Shown: in pieces, positions 27,757-36,271 of the stretch
Position numbering within the stretch: the first letter of the stretch is position 1
Layout of the letters: every line of letters begins with the position of its first letter
Origin: Crocinitomicaceae bacterium
GTDB taxonomy: Bacteria > Bacteroidota > Bacteroidia > Flavobacteriales_D > Crocinitomicaceae
Assembly: GCA_016708105.1 (NCBI GenBank)
Contig: JADJGJ010000001.1
Coordinates: forward strand, 1,550,001-1,614,000
Direction: 5' to 3'
DNA: 64,000 nucleotides
The notes under the pieces: model-generated
Told to the model about the DNA's origin: nothing
The model's input: only the letters and a program-made list of their open reading frames with translations
The model's database searches: none
Program-made: the position numbers and the translations under genes

Positions 27757-28341
27757 ATGAAACTAATATTCGTTTATTTATTCGTTTTTTTTCTGACCTC
27801 CACTGGCTTTTGTCAGTCAAATGAAAAAGAAGAATTTGAAGCTTCAATTGGTACCTCAGAAATACAACCGGGTTACTACTCACGAACATTCAAATGGGTA
27901 CCAGATGATCCATTATTAGTTTTCTTCAATAAATCAAAACCACCTGAAACCGTCACAGACCCACAGGCACCACTTTACGCATTAAAAATGCCATCAGATT
28001 CATCTAAAAAAATTCTTGTCGGGTTTTATGCATTGCAGCCCAATAACAGACATCAAACGGCAGTTATCGGGATTTTGTTTACAGAAATCTCTGACAATAT
28101 CTTCAAGCCTGTTTGTGTAGATACATTTCCAATGATTGAAAACAAATATGGCGCTTCAAAAATACGCATCGAGAGTGCATCAATAATTCAAAAAGATACA
28201 ACTAGTCTTTCCGTACAGATTTCATATAATGGGGGTATTATTGATTCACAAAATGGTGGTGCAACTCATGTTACTTATACCTACGTCTTGCCGGAGAATT
28301 TTGATGAATTGAAACAACTTAAATTATACAGCAAAGAATAA
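27757..28341 (+). CDS. Secreted hypothetical protein
   Basis: This 194-residue protein has a clear signal peptide (MKLIFVYLFVFFLTSTGFCQS, cleavage near residue 20). The mature part is beta-rich, with SRTFKWVPDDPLLVFF and THVTYTYVLPENFDE, and no family is recognised. It is a single gene, followed 68 bases later by an interspersed repeat copy. Periplasmic or extracellular location is the only safe statement. Confidence 0.6.
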   Translation: MKLIFVYLFVFFLTSTGFCQSNEKEEFEASIGTSEIQPGYYSRTFKWVPDDPLLVFFNKSKPPETVTDPQAPLYALKMPSDSSKKILVGFYALQPNNRHQTAVIGILFTEISDNIFKPVCVDTFPMIENKYGASKIRIESASIIQKDTTSLSVQISYNGGIIDSQNGGATHVTYTYVLPENFDELKQLKLYSKE

Positions 28342-28408
28342 ATAATTGCAATACCAACAGCAGCTTTCCATTACGATAAAATCGGTTCCCGAACGAGCCA
28401 TTTTTTTT

Positions 28409-28458
28409 GGTTTCACCGCTTCCCCGCTTCGCTGAGAGTCGTTCCTCCTCTCGCTGAT
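28409..28458 (+). repeat. Interspersed GC-rich repeat
   Basis: Near-perfect full-length copy (GGTTTCACCGCTTCCCCGCT to CTCTCGCTGAT) between the secreted-protein genes ending at 28341 and starting at 28558. Same orientation as the others. Confidence 0.9.
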
Positions 28459-28557
28459 AATAGGCCCTAGTAAAGATTTTTATCGTAGTAGATTCAAGGC
28501 AACTTTTTTTACATTTCTCCGTCAGTTATTTGTTGAGGAGTCAACAATATTTGCATT

Positions 28558-29127
28558 ATGAAAATAATTCAGAACAGTCTAATAATTTTATTTACCATTT
28601 TTACGAGAATTGGATTTTCTCAATCTGGCACAGATAGTCTGCGAGTGCAACCTCAATTCGAGATAATGGGGTATGACAGCGTCCAAATTTTCAATCTTGA
28701 ACAAATCTTCGCAGACACAAGCTTCCTTTATCATCAGACCAACAGTCAGGCATTTTTTGACCCAATTAAGTTAATGTTGTTTGTTCCAAATTGCTCCGAA
28801 TTAGTAAACCGAAACGGATTATTTTATTATGGGAAAGATTCACTACCGTATTGTGGCTACTGTACTGTTTTACAAAATGGCGAAAGGCATCCCATAACCT
28901 ACGTGCAACCGACTCCGTTTGAAATCATTTCAATTATTGACACAACGAAATCAATTTGGATACTTGGAAATTTTATAACAACAGGCAACGAAAAAATAAA
29001 AATAATTTCAAGTTATAGCGCAGGGTTACGTAATGGCCCAAGAGAGTATTATGACGTCAACGGAAAACTATATAAAATTGAAATATATAAAAATGGCAAA
29101 TTGGAATCGACACATAACATAAACTGA
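28558..29127 (+). CDS. Secreted protein with MORN-like C-terminal repeat
   Basis: This 189-residue protein has a signal peptide (ends GFSQS near residue 24). The C-terminal segment SAGLRNGPREYYDVNGKLYKIEIYKNGKLES looks like two toxin-antitoxin-type MORN variants (G-x-x-x-G-x-x-x-x-Y-x-x-x-G-K) often seen in Bacteroidetes envelope proteins. The middle contains SLPYCGYCTVLQNGERH, with a CGYC pair. Probably periplasmic or outer-membrane facing; function unknown. It is a single gene with no repeat between it and the next gene. Confidence 0.55.
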   Translation: MKIIQNSLIILFTIFTRIGFSQSGTDSLRVQPQFEIMGYDSVQIFNLEQIFADTSFLYHQTNSQAFFDPIKLMLFVPNCSELVNRNGLFYYGKDSLPYCGYCTVLQNGERHPITYVQPTPFEIISIIDTTKSIWILGNFITTGNEKIKIISSYSAGLRNGPREYYDVNGKLYKIEIYKNGKLESTHNIN

Positions 29128-29149
29128 AAAACTTGATATATTAAAATTG

Positions 29150-29157
29150 TACATTTG
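29150..29157 (+). promoter_or_regulatory. Candidate -7 promoter box (TACATTTG)
   Basis: TAnnTTTG match in the context AAATTGTACATTTGAA, close to the context of the -7 box at 31385-31392. It lies about 60 bases upstream of the gene at 29217. Confidence 0.35.
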
Positions 29158-29216
29158 AACTGTATGCAGTAAACCTGATTAGTGCACCATTAAGTAATAA
29201 ATTTAAACCAAAAACT

Positions 29217-29720
29217 TTGCAATATTCTATTCTCTGCTTATTGTCTCTTTTTCTTCTTTTCGGTTATCAATCGTCCCATGATTCCAATGAATCGATCACA
29301 ACTGATACAGCTGGTTTTGCAAATTTGCTAAACCAAGTTGATACGATGCAATCGCCAAAAAATGAGATTTTCTTTGACACAACAGTAACATTTGGACAGT
29401 TCAGAGCTGAATTAGGAGAATTTTCTATGGTATTCGCTCAAGATACTCCAACAAAATCTTGTGAAGAATATATGTTAAGATTCATTAGCGAGTTTAGAAG
29501 TGGTCATTTACGACATGATTCACTTCTTTATAAATATTCCTTATGCGAAGACTTAAGCAAATTTCAAAATATCAATGAAGAAACTGCAAAGACATACGAA
29601 TCATATGGCCTTTGGCATTACGAATTTAAAGCCATAGGAGAAAAATATTTTGTTATCAAAGGCACTCAAATTGTTGGTTCAATTAGAGAGATATGGTATT
29701 ATTATCAAAGTAAAGAATAG
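29217..29720 (+). CDS. Exported hypothetical protein
   Basis: The frame opens at a TTG (29217); an upstream ATG in frame was not found, so the start is uncertain. Residues 1-20 are hydrophobic (ILCLLSLFLLFGYQSS), like a signal peptide. The mature part is acidic with several Ser/Thr, and contains PTKSCEEYMLRFISEF and YFVIKGTQIVGSIREIWYYY. No family recognised. The 3' end is followed 10 bases later by an interspersed repeat. Confidence 0.5.
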   Translation: MQYSILCLLSLFLLFGYQSSHDSNESITTDTAGFANLLNQVDTMQSPKNEIFFDTTVTFGQFRAELGEFSMVFAQDTPTKSCEEYMLRFISEFRSGHLRHDSLLYKYSLCEDLSKFQNINEETAKTYESYGLWHYEFKAIGEKYFVIKGTQIVGSIREIWYYYQSKE

Positions 29721-29730
29721 CAATCTTTTC

Positions 29731-29780
29731 CTTGTTCCACCGCTTCCGCGCTTCACTGAGAGTCGTTCCTCCTCTCGCTG
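29731..29780 (+). repeat. Interspersed GC-rich repeat
   Basis: Copy beginning GTTCCACCGCTTCCGCGCTT and ending CTCTCGCTGA, in the gap between convergent genes (stop at 29720, stop at 29793). Slightly diverged (CACTGAG for CGCTGAG). Confidence 0.88.
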
Positions 29781-29792
29781 AGTTGACTTGAG

Positions 29793-31073
29793 CTATTCCT
29801 TAATCAACTTCAAAGAATAGTTCAACCCATTTTCCGGAAAAATATTTACAAAATAAATACCGGCTTCTAACGAGCTCGCATCTATTTCTTTTTTATAAGT
29901 TCCGTGGCTGTTAGTCACATTTTCGGTATAAACCATTTCACCCAAAATATTTGTAATGGACAAAGTAAAATTTATTTCTTGTAGAATTTCCATGGAGACT
30001 GAAAACGAATTATTAAATGGATTTGGATAAGCTACCAGTGAATTAAAATTTCCTTCCATGTCATCAATTCCAACTGGAGCAGTCCAGGTTGCAATTCCAT
30101 ATAAATTTCCGGTATTAAAATTTCCTCCGGCATACAACACGCCATTAATTGAAGCTAAATCAAAAACAGTTGCCGTAGGAAAAGGTGGTGTTGCATTTAC
30201 GGGAACAAAATTTGATCCGCCAAAAACTTCAACGCAATTTCCCCCAACATAATTTCCTCCAATATAAATACTACCACCATAAGAAACAGTTGTATGACAA
30301 ATCCCTTCTCCAAATGATAGACCTCCAACAGAAACGAAAGCCGAACCATTCCACTTTGTAATAAAGTTGTAAGGAGTTGCGAAGTCACCAGCTATTAATA
30401 ATTCCGTTCCATGCACTTCCATATCATATACATAGTAGGAGGTACCCGCACCAACTGCCGACCAAGCCGTTCCGTTCCATTTTGCAATATAACTTGCCGG
30501 TGAAACAAATCTACCACCTGCATAAAGATTCGTTCCTAAAACAGCCAATGTATTTATTCGGTCAGTCGTTCCTGTACCAACTGCTGACCAGGTTGTTCCG
30601 TTCCACATAGCAATATTATTTGCCGAAACTCCACCTGCAGTTGTAAATTCTCCTGCTGCATAAAGATTTCCGTTATATACTTCCATTGCGTAAACAATAC
30701 CATTCATTCCCGTTCCAAGTGCTGACCAACTTGTTCCATTATACTTAGCAATACGATTTGCACTAACACCATCGGCAGTTGTAAAAGCACCGCAGGCATA
30801 GAGGTCACCATTAAAAACAATCATTTCTTCAATATAACTATCCATTCCGGTACCAACCAATGTCCACGCAGTACCGTTCCATTTCGAAATATTATTGAGT
30901 GTCAATACAAAAGCTCCATCGTATAAGAAGGAACCACCTGCATAAATAGAACCGTTGTAACTAACAATTGCATTAACTTGCCCGGCAATACCGGTACTCA
31001 TTGGTTGCCAAGTTTGCGTAAAACCGCAAAAAGTAAAAGCAGAAAGTACTGCGCTAAGTAAAAGTTTTTTCAT
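29793..31073 (-). CDS. Secreted repeat protein with type IX secretion sorting domain
   Basis: This 426-residue protein has a signal peptide (MKKLLLSAVLSAFTFCGFTQ). It carries six or more propeller-like repeats of about 40 residues with the pattern 'YNGxLYAxGxFTTAxGxxxNxIAxWNGTxWSxVGTG', as in PQQ/kelch-like beta propellers. The C-terminal domain of about 80 residues (YPNPFNNSFSV, LGEMVYTENV, GIYFVNIF, KLIKE) is a type A T9SS sorting signal. It is thus exported and attached to the cell surface or released. The role is unknown; such WNG repeat proteins are common in Flavobacteriia. Monocistronic, convergent with the gene at 29217. Confidence 0.85.
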   Translation of the reverse strand: MKKLLLSAVLSAFTFCGFTQTWQPMSTGIAGQVNAIVSYNGSIYAGGSFLYDGAFVLTLNNISKWNGTAWTLVGTGMDSYIEEMIVFNGDLYACGAFTTADGVSANRIAKYNGTSWSALGTGMNGIVYAMEVYNGNLYAAGEFTTAGGVSANNIAMWNGTTWSAVGTGTTDRINTLAVLGTNLYAGGRFVSPASYIAKWNGTAWSAVGAGTSYYVYDMEVHGTELLIAGDFATPYNFITKWNGSAFVSVGGLSFGEGICHTTVSYGGSIYIGGNYVGGNCVEVFGGSNFVPVNATPPFPTATVFDLASINGVLYAGGNFNTGNLYGIATWTAPVGIDDMEGNFNSLVAYPNPFNNSFSVSMEILQEINFTLSITNILGEMVYTENVTNSHGTYKKEIDASSLEAGIYFVNIFPENGLNYSLKLIKE

Positions 31074-31231
31074 AATTATAGGCTTTAATATTTATAACAC
31101 AATGATTTAGTAGACGGCAAGTTAAGAAAAGAAATTTAGAATACCCAATAAGATTCGGAAGTTTTGCAAAAACGTTACGTAAACATCGCTTAAAGAACAA
31201 ATTGCATTTTGATTCTTTTCAAACTTTTTCT

Positions 31232-31357
31232 AGGTTCCACCGCTTCCCCACTACGTTGAGTATCCTTCGTCATCTCGCTGTTTCTAATTCGGTGCCTGAG
31301 TTTCTCGCAGGCCACCGCTTCCCCGCTTCGCTGAGAGTCGTTCCTCCTCTCGCTGAT
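31232..31357 (+). repeat. Two interspersed repeat copies
   Basis: Copy 31232-31280 is diverged (CCCCACTACGTTGAGTATCC), resembling the divergent units in the 3331-3592 cluster. Copy 31311-31357 is consensus (CCACCGCTTCCCCGCTTCGC to CTCTCGCTGAT). Confidence 0.88.
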
Positions 31358-31363
31358 CTGTGT

Positions 31364-31392
31364 TTTGATTGATGTTTTAAATTGTATATTTG
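31364..31392 (+). promoter_or_regulatory. Candidate Bacteroidetes promoter of the PIN gene
   Basis: TTTG (31364-31367), 17 bases, TATATTTG (31385-31392). Same spacing and near-identical -7 context as at 2295-2323, also directly after a repeat copy. Confidence 0.45.
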
Positions 31393-31497
31393 AAATTAAG
31401 AAACGATCTTAATTTAGCTTTCTGAAAAATTCGGATAAATAAAATAAAGTTTGGATTATATTTTAATTAAATACAATAGCAGGAAAACAATAGAATT

Positions 31498-32544
31498 ATG
31501 AACATATTCATTGACTCAAACATATTGTATCAAGACTACTTCTTTGAAAATAAATCAAACAAAAAGTTATTAGAATATTGCAAAGTAGGTTTACTCAATT
31601 TATACATGTCTGAAATTGTAAGACTTGAACTTAGACGACAATTTCAAAAAGAACTTGAAAGCAAAAACAAGGAACTTCAGAAGTTAATTAAAGAACTAAA
31701 ACGACTAAAAATTGAACAAGAAATAAATGTTATTTCCATTAGCGAGAATTTGAACAAATTCGATACTTTTTATAAACGCTTAAATTCATCTGACCACTTT
31801 TTTATAGTTCATTACAAAAATGAATTTCTACCTGATATTGTAGATAGAGCTATTAATCGTAAAAAGCCATTTACTGAAGAAAAATCAGAGTTAAAAGATG
31901 CAATAATTTGGAAAACTTATTCTGATTTTGTTGAAACAGATCAAACGTCAAATTGTATTTTATTGACAAATAACACTTCTGACTTTTGCGATAAAAAGGA
32001 TAAATCAAAAATTCATTCAGACTTAACAATTGACACTAATAAATTTTCAGTTATTAATAGTTCGTATGATTTCATAAAAACATATGCAACTGAACTTGAA
32101 AGCCCGGATAATCAGTTTTTAGCTTATATGAATCAAATGTACGTTGACGACAACTTTGCTTTTGAAATCATAACTAGCAAGTTCGAAAAAAACATTGAAG
32201 AAGCAATTCATAAAAAGGTTGACAGTATGCACCCTTCGGATATTATGGACACTGACTACTTATTAGACGGTCAATTGATAAGTTACGGTTGTGAAATACT
32301 AGAATGTGGAGATGTAGAATATGAAATTCTCAATGAAACAGCTCTTATTTCAGGTATAGTATATGCGTGTTGTGAAGTTGAAATATTGGAATACAATGCT
32401 TGTCGAGACCCAGGTGAAGATCCGTATACAAGTATCAATGAAGTGAGTGTTACGTTTGAAATTCATTTTAATTTTGATATGCGAAAGGATCAAATCTATT
32501 CAGACTTTGAAATAACTGATATTAACTTGTCTGATACAAATTAA
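31498..32544 (+). CDS. PIN-domain (DUF4935-like) protein
   Basis: This 348-residue cytoplasmic protein has a PIN-like N-terminal start, MNIFIDSNILYQDYF (first Asp of the Mg2+-binding site). Then come the VRLELRRQF helix, a charged coiled-coil segment (ELESKNKELQKLIKELKRLK) and the later acidic motif KDAIIWKTYSDFVE with LLTNNTSDFCDKKDK, as in DUF4935 PIN proteins. PIN domains are metal-dependent RNases. The C-terminal 150 residues (acidic, ending DINLSDTN) are not recognised. It stands alone behind a repeat and a promoter. A defence or toxin role is inferred from its neighbours. Confidence 0.7.
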   Translation: MNIFIDSNILYQDYFFENKSNKKLLEYCKVGLLNLYMSEIVRLELRRQFQKELESKNKELQKLIKELKRLKIEQEINVISISENLNKFDTFYKRLNSSDHFFIVHYKNEFLPDIVDRAINRKKPFTEEKSELKDAIIWKTYSDFVETDQTSNCILLTNNTSDFCDKKDKSKIHSDLTIDTNKFSVINSSYDFIKTYATELESPDNQFLAYMNQMYVDDNFAFEIITSKFEKNIEEAIHKKVDSMHPSDIMDTDYLLDGQLISYGCEILECGDVEYEILNETALISGIVYACCEVEILEYNACRDPGEDPYTSINEVSVTFEIHFNFDMRKDQIYSDFEITDINLSDTN

Positions 32545-32604
32545 AGGCAACCGTTAACCAATAAGTCCGTCTAAATTCAGTTTAAAAGAAATCAAAACTG
32601 TAAA

Positions 32605-32847
32605 ATGAAAACCACCCACATCGTATTAAAAGAATCAAGAAAACAAAAAATAATTCAAGTCGATCTTTCAGCTGAAACCGCACTCGATGAACAAATATTA
32701 AATCGTCCGTTTACTCCTGCATTGCAGGATCACGTTCTGCTTTATGCCAACGATTTGTTCCCGAATTTTTCTGTTCTTCAAACAATAGATTCATCGCAAT
32801 CTCCAAAACGAACAATTTTGTTGCTGGAATCTAGTAAAGGGATTTGA
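32605..32847 (+). CDS. Small hypothetical protein
   Basis: This 80-residue protein contains VLKESRKQKIIQVDLSAETA and the acidic helix ALQDHVLLYANDLFP. It has no signal peptide or membrane segment, and no family is recognised. It starts 60 bases after the PIN gene and ends 24 bases before the PD-(D/E)XK gene, so it may be co-transcribed with either. Confidence 0.45.
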   Translation: MKTTHIVLKESRKQKIIQVDLSAETALDEQILNRPFTPALQDHVLLYANDLFPNFSVLQTIDSSQSPKRTILLLESSKGI

Positions 32848-32871
32848 TTAAAGAATTTAGAACTCAAAAGA

Positions 32872-33690
32872 ATGGATAAAATAAGGCGATTGGAAAAGTA
32901 TCTTTTTGACTTCTTCTCAACTAGAGTTGAAGACTTGAACATCTTTTACCATACAACTCATAGAGATCGACAGTATGGAATATACAAGCTAAAGGATGGC
33001 AATGTTTTAATGGATTTTTTAATCGGAATCCATAGCCAAGTTGAAGAAAAATTTTACTCCCAAAATTTAATACCACAAAAATTTGCTACCCCTGAATCAT
33101 TATTGACTTCATTGGATTGGTTCAAGAAGTACCTAAATGAAAATCAAAAATACTTAGATGCAAATTTTGGTGGAGAAGAAACGGATTATATAATTCATGA
33201 AATCCAAAAAATTAAGAACGAACTTATTGAGGCCATAGACTATACAAAGATTATTTATGACTACGAAGACACTGTAATCCCGTACCAAGAACTTCGCTAC
33301 AAACTTATCACAAATAATATTCCCGATTTTATTAATATACTTAAAGCAATTTTGGCTTCCGTTTCTTATGCGATAACACATTTTTCCGAAGGTTTTTTTC
33401 ATTCAAACATTCATTTGATTTTGAAACTTCTTGGCTTTGAAATACTGTCAGAAGAGATGACGAACAACGGCAGAATTGATGCCGTAATTCGTTTTTCCGA
33501 TAAAATCTATATTGTGGAATTTAAGTTTAATGATGATAAGGATTTAAGTGAACAAGCCCTTCAACAAATAAAGGACAAAGAATACAGGCTAAAATTTACG
33601 ATGGAGAAGAAAGACATTTTTGGAATTGGGATTAGTTTTAGCAAAACCACGAAAAATATTAATGGTTTTAAGACGGAGAAATTAAATTAG
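32872..33690 (+). CDS. PD-(D/E)XK nuclease-domain protein (PDDEXK_9-like) without AAA domain
   Basis: This 272-residue protein's C-terminal 120 residues match the DUF1703/PDDEXK_9 domain: EGFFHSNIHLILKLLGF, GRIDAVIRFSDKIYIVEFKF (the D...ExK active-site core) and QIKDKEYRLKF. In most relatives this nuclease-like domain follows an AAA-type ATPase. Here the N-terminal 150 residues are instead a short helical region (LEKYLFDFFSTRVEDL), so the usual ATPase is missing. A degenerate interspersed repeat follows. The likely role is DNA or nucleotide metabolism in a conflict system; the activity is not proven. Confidence 0.7.
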   Translation: MDKIRRLEKYLFDFFSTRVEDLNIFYHTTHRDRQYGIYKLKDGNVLMDFLIGIHSQVEEKFYSQNLIPQKFATPESLLTSLDWFKKYLNENQKYLDANFGGEETDYIIHEIQKIKNELIEAIDYTKIIYDYEDTVIPYQELRYKLITNNIPDFINILKAILASVSYAITHFSEGFFHSNIHLILKLLGFEILSEEMTNNGRIDAVIRFSDKIYIVEFKFNDDKDLSEQALQQIKDKEYRLKFTMEKKDIFGIGISFSKTTKNINGFKTEKLN

Positions 33691-33692
33691 AG

Positions 33693-33739
33693 TTTCTTCT
33701 TTCCTCGCATCGCTGAGAGTTGTTCCTCGTCTCACTGAT
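33693..33739 (+). repeat. Interspersed repeat, degenerate last copy
   Basis: TTCCTCGCATCGCTGAGAGT followed by TGTTCCTCGTCTCACTGAT. It is the rightmost member of the family in this window and lies just before the TIR operon. No copies are seen further right. Confidence 0.75.
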
Positions 33740-33898
33740 CAGATTAAATACTGTCAGATTTACACTGTTACAGAGAATTATTACATGTTTTACAGACAAC
33801 TTGTCTGTAAAATACATTGCTTATCAGTAAATTACCTTTAAATGAATCCAATTTCTAACATGGAGCAGTATTTGACCTATAGCATCAAAAAAAAATAA

Positions 33899-34519
33899 AT
33901 GGCACTATTTACAGAAGCACTTTTAAGAGAAAGAGTAAAGAAGCAATTGCAAAAAGGGAACTCAACCTTTATCAATGAGTCATTGTTGCAAAGCGGTGCA
34001 AAAGTCCTCTTAGAAAAATCGATAAATGAACAGCGATTATTTTCTAAGGTACCAAAACAATATGATATATTTCTTTCACATAGTTCCGAAGATGAGGTTT
34101 TAGTTGAGGGCCTTCGATTAGAAATTCAAGACATGGGTTATAGTGTTTATGTAGATTGGATTGAAGACCCTGAACTTGACAGGTCAAACGTTACTATAGA
34201 AACAGCGCAGTTATTAAAAGATAGAATGCAAAATTGCAAATCGCTCATTTATGCAATTTCGGAAAACTCTTACGAGTCTATATGGATACCATGGGAACTG
34301 GGCTACTTTGATGGTATTAATGGTAAAATAGCAATACTTCCTATTTCAAAACAAACAGAATATGATTATGAAGGTGCAGAATATCTCGGATTATATAATT
34401 ATGTTCAAAGAAGTAAGATCAAAGGAACTGATACCGATCAAATTTGGGTCTACGAGAAATCCGATTCATATGTGTCTTATAAAAACTGGTTAACCGGAAT
34501 AAAACCATATAAAAGATGA
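33899..34519 (+). CDS. TIR-domain protein (first gene of TIR/SLOG operon)
   Basis: This 206-residue cytoplasmic protein has about 50 residues of helical N-terminus, then a TIR domain. Its landmarks are YDIFLSHSSED (55-65), GYSVYVDWIED (80-90) and SIWIPWELGYFDG (127-139), where E133 is the likely catalytic glutamate. This is the bacterial NAD+-consuming type of TIR. It overlaps the next gene by 4 bases (ATGA), so the two are translationally coupled. It probably makes or responds to a cyclic ADP-ribose-type signal. Enzymatic activity is inferred from family knowledge. Confidence 0.8.
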   Translation: MALFTEALLRERVKKQLQKGNSTFINESLLQSGAKVLLEKSINEQRLFSKVPKQYDIFLSHSSEDEVLVEGLRLEIQDMGYSVYVDWIEDPELDRSNVTIETAQLLKDRMQNCKSLIYAISENSYESIWIPWELGYFDGINGKIAILPISKQTEYDYEGAEYLGLYNYVQRSKIKGTDTDQIWVYEKSDSYVSYKNWLTGIKPYKR

Positions 34520-35694
34520 AGACACAGTATCAACTTGTAATAATAGGTCACCTAAATTCTCTCAAATCGGACATCATTGATACAATAAAGACCCGCGTTT
34601 CTGATTTGGGTATTTCAAGTGACTCAATGGTAATTTTAGATGAGAGTAATTTCAATAACACCTATATTGGAAATTCTCCGACAGTCGGTCTTTATTTTGG
34701 CGGAGATGATTCAAACTTTCCAAATTTAGATATTCTCGAAACACTTATTTCCGGTTCGAATTTAATTTTGCCGATTGTTAGGGACATAGATATTTTTAAA
34801 AAACTCACTCCAGAAAAACTTCATCCGATTAATGGATTTGAGTTAAAAGATGCAACTAATATTGAAGCGCTGGTCAGCCGCATTCTTGAGGGATTATCCT
34901 TGTTGAGGTTATCAAGACGCTTATTTATCAGTTACAAAAGAACAGAATCAACGGGAGTTGCAATACAATTATTTGAAAAACTTGAGCAAGCAGGTTTTGA
35001 TGTTTTTTTAGACACGCATAGTATACGGCAAGGTGAAGTATTTCAAGATGAATTATGGCATCGGCTTGTGGACACTGATGTTGTAGTTTTATTAAATACA
35101 AAAGGATTTCTCGAAAGTGATTGGACAAAAGAAGAGCTTGCTAAAGCGTCCGCAATGTCAATCGGAATTCTCCAGGTAATATGGCCTCATCATAATCCTG
35201 AAAGAAGTTCTGAGTTATGTATTCCTTTACAATTAAGTGAAAGCGATTTTGAAAATAAAAACTATGCTGATTCAAAAGGTCATTTGATTGAATCTACAAT
35301 TGCAGATATTATTAGCAAAACAGAATCGTTAAGAGCCAGATCACTTGGTGCAAGACAGGACAATATTATTTCCGAGTTCATGAATTCGGCAAAAAATGAA
35401 GGTGTTTCGGCACATCTTCAACCTGAAAGATTTATTAATGTTGTTCATTCAGATGGTTCAGAAGTGGTTATTATTCCCTCGATCGGAGTACCCCATGCAT
35501 ACACATACAATCAATCGGAAGAATTAATTGAGTCAATCAAGTTTCATAAACCAAAAAACATCTATTTGCTTTATGATCACATTAATATTCGAGAGAAATG
35601 GCTGAAACATTTAAAGTGGCTAGACGGTCACTTGCCTGTGAAAACTATTAAAATTTTAGAAAGAGATAAATGGTTAAAAAAATTTAAGTCATGA
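34516..35694 (+). CDS. Central-TIR protein with unknown flanking domains
   Basis: This 392-residue protein has three parts. Residues 1-125 form an alpha/beta domain that reads like a Rossmann or receiver-like fold (YQLVIIGHLN, TVGLYFGGDDSNFPN). Residues 134-225 are TIR: RRLFISYKRTES, GFDVFLDTHSIRQGEVF, SDWTKEELAKA with candidate catalytic Glu206/207. The C-terminal domain (280-392) has IIPSIGVPHAYTYN and KPKNIYLLYD, and could be another Rossmann-like sensor. It overlaps both neighbours by 4 bases. The TIR flanked by two alpha/beta domains suggests it both senses and signals; the family is not named. Confidence 0.7.
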   Translation: MKTQYQLVIIGHLNSLKSDIIDTIKTRVSDLGISSDSMVILDESNFNNTYIGNSPTVGLYFGGDDSNFPNLDILETLISGSNLILPIVRDIDIFKKLTPEKLHPINGFELKDATNIEALVSRILEGLSLLRLSRRLFISYKRTESTGVAIQLFEKLEQAGFDVFLDTHSIRQGEVFQDELWHRLVDTDVVVLLNTKGFLESDWTKEELAKASAMSIGILQVIWPHHNPERSSELCIPLQLSESDFENKNYADSKGHLIESTIADIISKTESLRARSLGARQDNIISEFMNSAKNEGVSAHLQPERFINVVHSDGSEVVIIPSIGVPHAYTYNQSEELIESIKFHKPKNIYLLYDHINIREKWLKHLKWLDGHLPVKTIKILERDKWLKKFKS

Positions 35695-36266
35695 TATTTT
35701 TATCTGCTAGTATTCCCGTCCAGGAAAGACACCGAAAATACATCGATACCGCTGACGTTATCGCGATAAGGGATGCAGTGAGAGCGCTAGCCACAGTTGT
35801 CATTCCAAAGTCACATTTAGTTTGGGGTGGCCATCCGGCAATTACACCACTCATTCATTATGTAATGCGTAAAATGAATGCCGATTTAAAAGAGCACATT
35901 ACATTATATCAATCCGAATGGTTCAAAGACACCTTCCCAAAAGATAATTTATTTTTTGAAAATGTTGTTATAACAGATAAGAAAGAAACTCTTGGCTCAA
36001 GCTTAGAATTGATGAGAAATAGTATGATTAAAAACCACCCATACAAAGCGGGAATTTTTATCGGAGGTATGGACGGTATTGAAGAAGAATTTAATTTATT
36101 TCGACAAACTCACCCAAGCGCATTGTTGCTTCCAGTAGCCAGTACAGGAGCTGCAGCAAAAATTATTCACGATAAATATTTGGTCAATCCAGACCCAAGA
36201 CTATTGAACGATTACGCTTACATGACCCTTTTTAAATCATTACTAAAAGACCAAATAAACTTCTAA
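35691..36266 (+). CDS. Stand-alone SLOG-domain protein
   Basis: This 191-residue protein is a single Rossmann-like SLOG domain: MIFLSASIP (strand 1), LVWGGHPAITPLI (43-55), FIGGMDGIEEEF (123-134, the nucleotide-binding loop) and LLPVASTGAAA (146-156). SLOG domains bind nucleotides or ADP-ribose derivatives. In Thoeris, SLOG is fused to SIR2 in ThsA and binds the cyclic ADP-ribose isomer made by the TIR protein. Here it has no effector domain of its own. It overlaps the TIR gene before it by 4 bases and is followed 5 bases later by a ThsB-like gene. It is probably the receptor of this operon's signal. Confidence 0.8.
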   Translation: MIFLSASIPVQERHRKYIDTADVIAIRDAVRALATVVIPKSHLVWGGHPAITPLIHYVMRKMNADLKEHITLYQSEWFKDTFPKDNLFFENVVITDKKETLGSSLELMRNSMIKNHPYKAGIFIGGMDGIEEEFNLFRQTHPSALLLPVASTGAAAKIIHDKYLVNPDPRLLNDYAYMTLFKSLLKDQINF

Positions 36267-36271
36267 TAAAA

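Larger units (their letters stand above)
31074..31497. other. Intergenic region with two repeat copies and a promoter
   Basis: This divergent gap between the minus-strand repeat protein (start 31073) and the plus-strand PIN gene (start 31498) contains a diverged repeat copy (31232-31280), a consensus copy (31311-31357) and a TTTG/TATATTTG promoter at 31364-31392. Nothing else is seen. Confidence 0.6.

Noticed and set aside
1505..33739. Interspersed repeats as integron attC sites
   Set aside because: No RYYYAAC/GTTRRRY ends; the structure (direct TCGCTGA words) is unlike attC.
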